A stretch of DNA of 64,000 nt from JAKVAV01 sp047632755. GTDB lineage: Bacteria; Bacteroidota; Bacteroidia; Flavobacteriales_D; Cryomorphaceae. Shown here in pieces: positions 8,988-16,393 of the stretch. The stretch is taken from contig JBLIDT010000014.1 in NCBI GenBank assembly GCA_047632755.1, positions 7,455 to 71,454 on the forward strand. The letters run 5' to 3'. Below the pieces are notes generated by a model that worked only from the letters and a program-made list of their open reading frames with translations, ran no database searches and was not told the origin of the DNA. Within the stretch, counting starts at the first letter, position 1, and each line of letters starts with the position of its first letter. Both the position numbers and the translations under genes were made by a program.

Positions 8988-9635
8988 TCACCTCACCACG
9001 AACTTCCCGCCTTCAAAATATTTATCATCAAAAGGTTTTAGGAAATAAACTCCCGGAGCGAATGTCTCCGTTGAAAAATAGAAAGGGCTTCGGTCAATTC
9101 TGAAATTCTCGAGTTCTTTTCCTAAGAGGTCGTACACGACGAATTCACCGCGCCAATCTGTTTCGATGAAGAGATTTCCATTGCTTGGATTTGGGTAGAT
9201 ATTGATCGCTGAACGAGCGTCTGGTTCATTGCTTGAATTCACTCCTTCCACTGTGAATTCGGTGTAAGCCGTATCGGCGACGGCAATATCTCCAAATACT
9301 CCTGAGATCATGATGTATTCGACTTGATACGTTCCGGGTGCATAACTTCCCAATGAGGTGGTGTCTATGGAGTTGCAAATCGCAGTAGCCAAACCAAGCT
9401 CGTGTTGAACAATTACAGTTATAGTGTCTTGACTAAAGACGAATTCGGTTTCCACAATCGGGCAACCTTGACTAGGGTGCCAAGCGGTAGCGATCACTGA
9501 GACTACATCCTCTGTGTTGATTGGGTCTTCGGGAATAATAACTAGTTCATCGATGCTTTGTCCCACACCTAAAATGGCGCTGAAGGAAAACAAGAATATT
9601 AATAGAGTGCGAGTCAGTAGGTTGTCTTGATACAT
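8988..9635 (-). CDS. Secreted protein with T9SS type A sorting domain
   Basis: A 215-residue protein with a signal peptide (about 1-26, ending VGQS) and a C-terminal type IX secretion sorting domain (about 140-215) recognised by INIYPNPSNG, VVYDLLGKEL and the terminal APGVYFLKPFDDKYFEGGKF. The middle part (about 30-135) is beta-rich with cysteines and no recognised catalytic motif; EFVFSQDTITVIVQHE and YEVEY-like strands suggest an Ig-like module. It should be exported through the outer membrane and anchored or released there. It ends exactly against the convergent NagZ fusion gene, with no base between the two stop codons. Confidence 0.85.
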   Translation of the reverse strand: MYQDNLLTRTLLIFLFSFSAILGVGQSIDELVIIPEDPINTEDVVSVIATAWHPSQGCPIVETEFVFSQDTITVIVQHELGLATAICNSIDTTSLGSYAPGTYQVEYIMISGVFGDIAVADTAYTEFTVEGVNSSNEPDARSAINIYPNPSNGNLFIETDWRGEFVVYDLLGKELENFRIDRSPFYFSTETFAPGVYFLKPFDDKYFEGGKFVVR

Positions 9636-9674
9636 GATAGTCGTTTTAGGTGAGGCTAATTTAATGATTGATTA

Positions 9675-10343
9675 TTAGAGAAGTAAGGCATAGCCTTCAA
9701 TGGAGAATGAAGCTCCAGTGTCTCGTAGGGTATGACTCATCTTGAGCTGACTTTCGTCGTAAATCAAGTAGGCATCTAAACTCATAAACGGCGGCACACA
9801 AGAAACAATTCGGTTGTTTTGATAGCGGATATCCTGGTAGTCAAAAGTCGATAAGAAGCCGATTTCCTCTCCAATAAATGCTTCTCCGTTTTCATACTCG
9901 AGGAAACAGGTACCTTGATTGAGATTGAGGTCCTCGGGCTTGGTGAGATGAATGGTATCATTTCCGTAAAAGAAGAACAAATAGGAGAATTGTCGTTCGG
10001 GAATGAGGATGTATCCGTCGTGAGAAATAACTCGGGTTTCGGATGGCTCGACTCCAACCATATTGGTAGATCCTTCGGTAAATTCCTCAAAAAACGCCAT
10101 ACCTTCGATGGTCATGATTGTCCTTACCTCAAGCGTGTCTCCGGTGTAAGTGAAGCTTCCTTCAGGGTCGCTGCAATCCGCGGTATATCGAAGGTAACGG
10201 TTGATCTGGCCTTCTTGAATGTTATTGAGTTCGATGGTATTCTTTGGCGCTGGATGTGAGGGCGGAGAATTCGAATCCTTGTCGTCAGAATTGCAAGAAA
10301 GGGCCAAAAATGGGATGAGGAGTAGTGCAAGATTTCTTTTCAT
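9675..10343 (-). CDS. Lipoprotein of unknown function
   Basis: A 222-residue protein beginning with a clear lipoprotein signal, MKRNLALLLIPFLALSC, cut before Cys17. A longer frame runs upstream to 10439, but the added 32 residues would put the signal peptide inside the protein, so the ATG at 10341-10343 is preferred. The mature region starts with a Ser/Asp/Pro-rich linker and continues with beta-strand-like sequence; cysteines occur near the middle and end. No family recognised. It follows the M1 aminopeptidase gene region on the opposite strand and precedes the T9SS cargo gene by about 40 bases on the same strand, so the two may be co-transcribed. Confidence 0.75.
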   Translation of the reverse strand: MKRNLALLLIPFLALSCNSDDKDSNSPPSHPAPKNTIELNNIQEGQINRYLRYTADCSDPEGSFTYTGDTLEVRTIMTIEGMAFFEEFTEGSTNMVGVEPSETRVISHDGYILIPERQFSYLFFFYGNDTIHLTKPEDLNLNQGTCFLEYENGEAFIGEEIGFLSTFDYQDIRYQNNRIVSCVPPFMSLDAYLIYDESQLKMSHTLRDTGASFSIEGYALLL

Positions 10344-10584
10344 GTCGGTTGGTTTAATTGTTTGGTAATAGAGTGCCGAGAATTGGTGTTTGGTTACAAA
10401 ACCGTCCATAGTCACGATATTTTTAACTCGCCAAAGCATCCCTGAGAGAATCTTAAAATGACGATATCAGGGATAATCCGGTTCAGTAAACAGCACATCA
10501 TTCCAATTAGCCTTAACTTGTATCCTGTTACTAACAAATTCGATTAGAACACTTTCCAATTGAACCTAATTAAAGCCTAAATCT

Positions 10585-12528
10585 ATGCGCTATTTATTGG
10601 TCGCACTTTACACGATTGTATCCTTACCCATTGTAGCTCAGCATGATGTCAACACCTTTTGCAAGGATTTATCTCACATTGTGGAGATGGAGAAAAAGGG
10701 GAAGGGTCAACTGTTGAATTTCAAGACAAATGAAGCTACCCAGAATTACGATTTGAAATACCACCGTATGGAGTGGACTGTGGATCCGGCTGAGAATTAT
10801 ATTTCTGGAGAAATCACTTCCTATTTCGTACCTACTGAAGATGAATTTCAGCAGATCAACTTCGATTTTGCAGACAACATGACTATCGTCGAAGTTCGCT
10901 ACGGCTCAGAATTACTGAACGCTCAGCAAGCGGATGACAACTTGAAAATCAACCTGCCGGAAATCGTTCCTATCGGTCAGCTCGATAGCATTTCTGTGAA
11001 ATACCAAGGAGTTCCAAATTCTACAGGATTCGGCTCTTTCATTCAGGGGACGCACAACGATATTCCGATTTTGTGGACCCTGTCGGAACCTTATGGTGCA
11101 AAGGTTTGGTGGCCTTGTAAACAGGACCTAACGGATAAAATTGATTCGGTTGATATCATCGTCAAAACACCTGATGCCTATCGTGTTGGCTCAAATGGAA
11201 AACTAATCAGTGAAATACCGGAAGGTGACCTGATGGTTTATCATTGGAAACATCGCTATCCCATTACAGCCTATTTGGTAGCTATAGCTGTTACCAACTA
11301 TGAGGTTTTTTCTGATTTCGTGGAGATTGATAACGGAGCCATTGAAGTGTTGAATTATGTTTTTCCAGAAGATCTATCACAAGCAGAAGATCAACTGGAG
11401 TCCACAATAGAAATAATGGAGCTTTTCAATGAGTTGTTTGAGATTTATCCATTTGCCGATGAAAAATACGGACATGCCCAGTTTGGTTGGGGTGGCGGTA
11501 TGGAGCATCAGACGATGAGTTTTATGGGAAGCTTTTCTTATGGCCTTCAAGCTCACGAATTAGCTCACCAGTGGTTTGGAGATAAAGTGACCTGTGGTTC
11601 TTGGGAGGATATTTGGCTCAATGAGGGATTTGCGACCTATCTAACTGGATTGACATCCGAATTTTTAGGGACCTCATCTGAGTGGTACGATTGGAAATTG
11701 AGCCAAATCAATAGCATCGTTAGTGTGCCTTACGGCTCGGTGTGGGTAGATGATACTACCAGTGTTGGTAGAATTTTTAGCAGCCGTCTCAGTTATAGCA
11801 AAGGAGCATATATGCTCCATATGCTTCGATGGAAATTGGGTGATGAAGATTTTTTTCAAGCCACTAGGAACTATCTCGATGATCCTGATCTCGCTTTTTC
11901 CTATGCGCGTACTATTGACTTAAAAGCTCATCTAGAATCGCAAAGTGGTCAGGATTTGACTGAGTATTTCGAAGGTTGGTTTTATGGTCAAGGCTATCCG
12001 AGCTATGACGTTGAATGGTATTTTTCGAATAACTCGTTGAATCTACAAATCGAACAATCTACATCTCACAGTTCGGTTGATTTCTTTGAGATGCCTTTGC
12101 CCATTTACGTGACTGGACAAGGCCAAGACAGTATCATAAGACTTGACCACAATTTCAGTGGACAATCGTTTGAGATAGACTTACCATTTGTTGTAGAGCA
12201 AGTACAGTTTGACCCTTCTTTGTGGATACTATCGGCAAATAATTCAGTTCAGGAAGTGACCGTCAACCATGTTCCCAATAGTCAGTATTCAAATGAGATC
12301 AGGCTGAGTCCAAATCCTGCAGAGGATCGATTGAAGATCGTTTTTTCTGATAAAGTACCAGAACCCGATAGAATTGAAGTGTATACTGAGTCGGGAATGC
12401 TCCTTGAGAGTCTTTCGAGAATCCCTTCAGATTATACTTTGATTTTGGGCGACTGGCCTGCCGGTGTTTATCATATTGCCTTTTATTGGCAAAACGAAAA
12501 AGTATCCAAAACGATAATTAAGAAATAG
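10585..12528 (+). CDS. Secreted M1 family metallo-aminopeptidase with T9SS sorting domain
   Basis: A 647-residue zinc aminopeptidase. A signal peptide (1-19, VAQ) is followed by the M1 beta-domain, the substrate-anchoring loop GWGGGMEHQTMSF (about 300-311) and the zinc site HELAHQWFGDK (His324, Glu325, His328) with the third ligand in WLNEGF (Glu347). After the catalytic and helical domain there is a C-terminal sorting domain from about 570 (IRLSPNPAEDRLKI, then WPAGVYHIAFYWQ and KTIIKK), so the enzyme is a type IX secretion substrate. It should trim N-terminal residues from extracellular peptides. The gene is single, with divergent and convergent neighbours. Confidence 0.95.
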   Translation: MRYLLVALYTIVSLPIVAQHDVNTFCKDLSHIVEMEKKGKGQLLNFKTNEATQNYDLKYHRMEWTVDPAENYISGEITSYFVPTEDEFQQINFDFADNMTIVEVRYGSELLNAQQADDNLKINLPEIVPIGQLDSISVKYQGVPNSTGFGSFIQGTHNDIPILWTLSEPYGAKVWWPCKQDLTDKIDSVDIIVKTPDAYRVGSNGKLISEIPEGDLMVYHWKHRYPITAYLVAIAVTNYEVFSDFVEIDNGAIEVLNYVFPEDLSQAEDQLESTIEIMELFNELFEIYPFADEKYGHAQFGWGGGMEHQTMSFMGSFSYGLQAHELAHQWFGDKVTCGSWEDIWLNEGFATYLTGLTSEFLGTSSEWYDWKLSQINSIVSVPYGSVWVDDTTSVGRIFSSRLSYSKGAYMLHMLRWKLGDEDFFQATRNYLDDPDLAFSYARTIDLKAHLESQSGQDLTEYFEGWFYGQGYPSYDVEWYFSNNSLNLQIEQSTSHSSVDFFEMPLPIYVTGQGQDSIIRLDHNFSGQSFEIDLPFVVEQVQFDPSLWILSANNSVQEVTVNHVPNSQYSNEIRLSPNPAEDRLKIVFSDKVPEPDRIEVYTESGMLLESLSRIPSDYTLILGDWPAGVYHIAFYWQNEKVSKTIIKK

Positions 12529-12622
12529 TCTTACCTGGTCATGGCGACATAGACTGTGTTGGAATTCTCGGACGAGAAATCCTGATTAACCCCTTAGTTA
12601 AATGCCGAAAGGATAGAGTTTA

Positions 12623-14176
12623 CTATTTCCCGAGTCGATATACAACACCACCGATTATTGCTACTCCAAATGGCAGCGTTCTGATTTCCTCGTTTTCAAA
12701 AATCGGCGTCATCCAGCCTCGGTAACTCGGGTTGAGTCGCAGCGACATGCGTTCTGAAATTCCATATTCTACTCCAAAACCTGCTTGAAAGGCCAAGTAC
12801 GTTCCTTCCACGGCTTCCACTTCGCCCACTTCAAATCCTGGTGCGTCGGGTTCAACTTCGAAACTAAAGTCCGATCTGATAATGTGATTCACGGAGATTC
12901 CACCACCTGCTGTGAACCGAAATGGGTAGGCATTGAACACGTATTCTAAAGTAATTGGAATAGCGAGGTAGGAAATCCTTCTTCTTGTCTCAAGCTGGAT
13001 AGCCAGAGGTTCAAGATTTGGACTCGCCGTGGCGAAGTCTTCTCCAAGTGGATTTTCGGCAGTACTTGAATTGTAAGAGTTTGATCCAAACGAACTTTCA
13101 ATGTTCCCGCCGAAATTGAATTCGGCAAGCTCTGTAAGCGTATTTGTTTCAATGCTAACATCTTCAAATTGCACCTCTATTCCGTAGGAGCCTTCATGAA
13201 TCCATTGATTGTATTCAACGCCAATATTCAAGCGTAATGAGGGGCTCAGTTCTCGGCTCAGCTGCAAACCTGCTCCAGGAGTGATAAGCCCATTTTCGGC
13301 CTGATCGAGTTGATTCGGTATGGCTTCGCTTCCTTCGGCTTGAACCACGATGCGACGGTGGGTGTAGTTGGCCATTCCGTAGACGAAGAGGAACCAGTCT
13401 TTCCTTGGTTCATTGAAGTAATCCACGTCTCTTTTTGTACCCATGAACTCGGGATTCACCATTGAGTATGGGGTGATGCTCGAGAGCAATATCGGGTTAA
13501 AGGCCAATGATGAGTTGTCCAATGGAACCAGTGGATCCGCAGTGAAATTGCCTTGGTAATTTGATCGAGCTTCAGGCTTCTCACTTGGCGATGAAGAGTT
13601 GTCTTTCGGGCTAGTTTCAGTCTTTCCAAATGCCGATTTTAGATTTGGCGTTAAAGCCAAACCAACCTTCGCGTCTTTTCCCTTTTTAGAATCCGATTTA
13701 ATCGCAGTGCTTGGTGACTCACTTGTTGAAGCTAGATTATCTAATCTTGCAGAATTCGAAGTCTCAACGAAATCTTCCCCTTGCAGAGATTCACTTAGAA
13801 TTGGATCGCTTTCTTGATTTTTGTCCGCCGAGCTGATCACAGCATCTCCTTCGTTCGTTTCCGAAATGCCCAGAGAGTTTTGGTCAGCGATTTCGGTAGA
13901 TCCCTTCGCAGTTTCGGAAACTGATTCTCTGCTCTCCGTTTTGATTTTCTCCTCGAGCTCTGCCACGCGAGAATCCATCTCATAGAGTCGGTAACCTAAA
14001 AAGGCCGCTCCACCAATCGAAATAAACAGCAATAGCAATAGGAGATAACGCTTATTCCAAACGAATCCACCTGCGGGCGTTTGCGAGGCGATGCCTTCCC
14101 ATACTGCGGGTGGCGGCTCCTCGGTATGACCCGCGAGCTGTTCTTGAAAGTATTTGTCTAAATTATTCTCTTCCAT
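12623..14176 (-). CDS. ECF sigma partner: inner-membrane-anchored protein with outer-membrane beta-barrel-like C-terminus
   Basis: A 517-residue protein encoded directly after an ECF sigma gene. Residues 1-40 are cytoplasmic in appearance and contain PPPAVWEGI (Pro21-Pro22, Trp26). A membrane segment (about 44-62) is followed by a Ser/Glu-rich disordered region (70-220) and a C-terminal barrel-like domain (about 250-517) with alternating strands resembling PorT-type outer-membrane barrels. The start chosen is ATG at 14174-14176, which shares one base with the sigma stop (TGATG); a GTG one codon upstream is possible. The N-terminus probably holds the sigma factor (inference from gene pairing and from the same motif in the locus at 44.7 kb). 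Confidence 0.78.
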   Translation of the reverse strand: MEENNLDKYFQEQLAGHTEEPPPAVWEGIASQTPAGGFVWNKRYLLLLLLFISIGGAAFLGYRLYEMDSRVAELEEKIKTESRESVSETAKGSTEIADQNSLGISETNEGDAVISSADKNQESDPILSESLQGEDFVETSNSARLDNLASTSESPSTAIKSDSKKGKDAKVGLALTPNLKSAFGKTETSPKDNSSSPSEKPEARSNYQGNFTADPLVPLDNSSLAFNPILLSSITPYSMVNPEFMGTKRDVDYFNEPRKDWFLFVYGMANYTHRRIVVQAEGSEAIPNQLDQAENGLITPGAGLQLSRELSPSLRLNIGVEYNQWIHEGSYGIEVQFEDVSIETNTLTELAEFNFGGNIESSFGSNSYNSSTAENPLGEDFATASPNLEPLAIQLETRRRISYLAIPITLEYVFNAYPFRFTAGGGISVNHIIRSDFSFEVEPDAPGFEVGEVEAVEGTYLAFQAGFGVEYGISERMSLRLNPSYRGWMTPIFENEEIRTLPFGVAIIGGVVYRLGK

Positions 14177-14715
14177 CACCTATCAATTTCAAAGATCAAG
14201 GCTATTTTTTCTTTCAGCATGGCTCTAGCCCTGGTGAGCCTCACCTTGCTGTTGCTCTCACTGATCTGTAGCTTCTCAGCCACTTCTCGATGAGAGTATC
14301 CTTCCAATGCCACCAAGTTGAACACCAATCGAAAGTCTTCGGGTAGACTCTGAATCACGGCGGTTAAGTCTTTTGCATTCATTTCGGTCGATGGGTTGGT
14401 ATGAGTCACCGAATCCCATGACATTAATTCCTGTCCATGACTCTGCGGACGACGGGATTTCTTGCGAATATGTTCTAGTGCAGTATTGACCATAACTTTT
14501 CGAATCCAAGCACCTAGAGGCGCATCGGGTTTATACTGGTTCAAATCGCGGTACACTTTCAGAAACCCTTCTTGGAGAATATCCTCGGCCTCTTCACGAG
14601 AAGAGGAATAACGCAGGCACAAGGCGAACATTACACCCTTGTGGGTATCGTAGATCGCCCGCTGGGCTTTCTTTTTGCCTTTGAGGCAAGCCTTTATGAG
14701 CTGCGTTTCATTCAG
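14176..14715 (-). CDS. ECF-type RNA polymerase sigma factor with non-AUG start
   Basis: A sigma-70 family protein of about 179 residues. Region 2 is seen as MFALCLRYSSSREEAEDILQ and FLKVYRDLNQY, and region 4 as LPEDFRLVFNLVALEGYSHR with the helix-turn-helix EVAEKLQISES. An internal ATG at 14631 would delete the first helix of region 2; the same frame continues upstream for 28 codons with typical sequence (LNETQLIKACLKGKKKAQRA) until a TAG. No ATG, GTG or TTG lies in that extension, so initiation is probably at CTG (14713-14715) or the ATC before it, unless a mutation has altered the start. It overlaps its membrane partner by one base. Confidence 0.85.
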   Translation of the reverse strand: MNETQLIKACLKGKKKAQRAIYDTHKGVMFALCLRYSSSREEAEDILQEGFLKVYRDLNQYKPDAPLGAWIRKVMVNTALEHIRKKSRRPQSHGQELMSWDSVTHTNPSTEMNAKDLTAVIQSLPEDFRLVFNLVALEGYSHREVAEKLQISESNSKVRLTRARAMLKEKIALIFEIDR

Positions 14716-14739
14716 GATCTAGAGGGTTGCTTCTGATGG

Positions 14740-14822
14740 CACCTATTATCTGTCTATATAGTCCATTATCTTCGTTTCACTTGTTTTAAAAACAGTCATT
14801 GACTAAAGTCAACTCCTTAATT
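14740..14822 (-). repeat. Dispersed repeat, copy B, in the leader of the ECF sigma gene
   Basis: On the minus strand this stretch matches copy A near 660-768: TAAGGAGT, GACT, then ATGACTGTTTTT, AAAACAAGTG and AGATAATGGAC, followed by TATA. It lies just upstream of the ECF sigma gene, pointing towards it, and may be part of its 5-prime leader or promoter. The rest of the 14716-14926 gap shows no gene. Confidence 0.6.
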
Positions 14823-14926
14823 TTCAAACTACGTGTGCCTTGCTAATGAACTCTCTAGCTCAGCCAATCTATTAAACGAATAGACGTTAACCAAAGTAAG
14901 AGTGCCAGGAAATCAGAATCGTTACA

Positions 14927-16279
14927 CTAAGGACGTGTTTTTTCCAATTTCGCTGCCAGGCGATTGAGCAACGTTCGAAAACGAACGGAAAGTAGGATGG
15001 CCGAAAGGGTCAATCCGCCTGCTAAGGCGTACCAAATACCCATAGCGCCCAAAGAGGTATGAAGGGAAAGTAAGTAGGCCGCAGGCAGCACGAGCAACCA
15101 ATAGACACCGAAAGTAATCCAAGTGGGCACCTTCACATCTGTAAGGCCGCGCAGTGCGCCGAGTGCCACGGATTGAATGCCGTCAGAGAGCTGAAATACT
15201 ACAGCCACGATCAGCATTTTCGAAGCGAGGGCGAGCACCGCAGGATCGTCAGAATAGAATCCAGCCAGCTCATTGCGAAAGATGAAAATGAGGATTCCTG
15301 CAACAAGCATGAAGTATGCTCCCATTTTGAAAATAGTCGTTCCTGCTCTTCTGAGGTTTAGCGAATCGCCCATTCCCGCCTGGTTGCCAATGCGCACCGT
15401 AGCAGCAGCTCCGAGACCCGTTACTGCCATATAGCTTATACTAGCAATGTTGATGGCGACTTGGTGAGCCGCCAAAGCAGTAGCGCTGATCATTCCCGCG
15501 AAGATTGCCGCAAGGGCAAAAGCACTGACTTCGAAGATGTATTGCAAGCCCATGGGTACGCCAAGCTGGATTAGCTTTCGGGCTATCTTTTTTCGAAAGG
15601 TGAAGCCAGCTAGTCGGATTCCGTTGGCTCTAAATTTTTTGCTTTTCAAAACATACCAACCCATCCAGAAGACCATCAGAACTCTCGCGATCAGCGTGGC
15701 CCATCCAGCTCCGTTTAATCCCATTTCAGGGAAACCGAACTTCCCGTAAATGAGGAGGTAATTAAGTACGACGTTGATGAGGTTCGAAACGATGATCACC
15801 TTCATTGCTTCCTTCGTGTCAGAGAGCCCTTCGGCAAATTGCTTGAAGGTTTGGAAGAGCATCAGCGGAACGATGGTCGACCCGATAATCATGAGGTAAG
15901 GCAGGGCAAGTGGGAGCACGCCTTCGTCTTGTTTCAAGAATTGTAAAAGCGGCAGGACAGAAAGCAATCCCCCGAAGAGAATAAGTCCCACCAAGAAGTT
16001 TACCCGCATGGAGTGGCGCAGGAGCGTACCCTGAAGATTGGTTCTTTTCTTACCCGCTGATTGCGCTACGAGTGGCGTAATGCCAAAGGTCATCCCAATC
16101 CCAAAAACCATGAATATGATGTAAATGCTATTGCCCAATGCGACCGCAGCCAAAGGCAACGTTCCCAACTGACCCACCATAATGCTGTCCGCCACGGAGA
16201 CCATGATCTGGCCGAGTTGGCCGATCATCACGGGCAAGGCGATGCGCAAATTGAGGCGGTAGTGTTCTGTGATAGTCAT
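14927..16279 (-). CDS. MATE family multidrug/cation exporter
   Basis: A 450-residue polytopic protein with twelve predicted membrane segments and the MATE pattern: an N-terminal ALPVMIGQLGQIMVSVADSI and a second-half repeat LIQLGVPMGLQYIFEVSAFA, each at the start of a six-helix bundle. Family members export drugs or small organic cations in exchange for sodium or protons; NorM is the usual reference. The terminal Lys/Arg-rich tail is cytoplasmic. It lies after the M16 peptidase gene on the same strand but behind a strong terminator, so it is probably transcribed on its own. A TACTTTCG box, one base off the -7 consensus, sits a few bases before the start. Confidence 0.93.
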   Translation of the reverse strand: MTITEHYRLNLRIALPVMIGQLGQIMVSVADSIMVGQLGTLPLAAVALGNSIYIIFMVFGIGMTFGITPLVAQSAGKKRTNLQGTLLRHSMRVNFLVGLILFGGLLSVLPLLQFLKQDEGVLPLALPYLMIIGSTIVPLMLFQTFKQFAEGLSDTKEAMKVIIVSNLINVVLNYLLIYGKFGFPEMGLNGAGWATLIARVLMVFWMGWYVLKSKKFRANGIRLAGFTFRKKIARKLIQLGVPMGLQYIFEVSAFALAAIFAGMISATALAAHQVAINIASISYMAVTGLGAAATVRIGNQAGMGDSLNLRRAGTTIFKMGAYFMLVAGILIFIFRNELAGFYSDDPAVLALASKMLIVAVVFQLSDGIQSVALGALRGLTDVKVPTWITFGVYWLLVLPAAYLLSLHTSLGAMGIWYALAGGLTLSAILLSVRFRTLLNRLAAKLEKTRP

Positions 16280-16340
16280 TGGAGGTGCGAAAGTACTGCC
16301 TTTGTTTAAGAAGCCACAGTGAAAAATTCGTCTTTAATAC

Positions 16341-16372
16341 AAAAAACCCCTTCCACAAATGTGAAAGGGGTT
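16341..16372 (-). terminator. Intrinsic terminator of the M16 peptidase gene
   Basis: An 8-base stem (AACCCCTT paired with AAGGGGTT) with extra CAC/GTG pairing in the loop; on the minus strand it is followed by a run of T. It lies about 20 bases after the stop of the M16 gene. Confidence 0.88.
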
Positions 16373-16393
16373 CCTTCTTCTAATCGGTTGGCT

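Noticed and set aside
12561..12582. Hairpin with TTCTCG/CGAGAA stem between the M1 aminopeptidase and barrel genes
   Set aside because: No T-run on either strand at the base of the stem; too weak to call a terminator.
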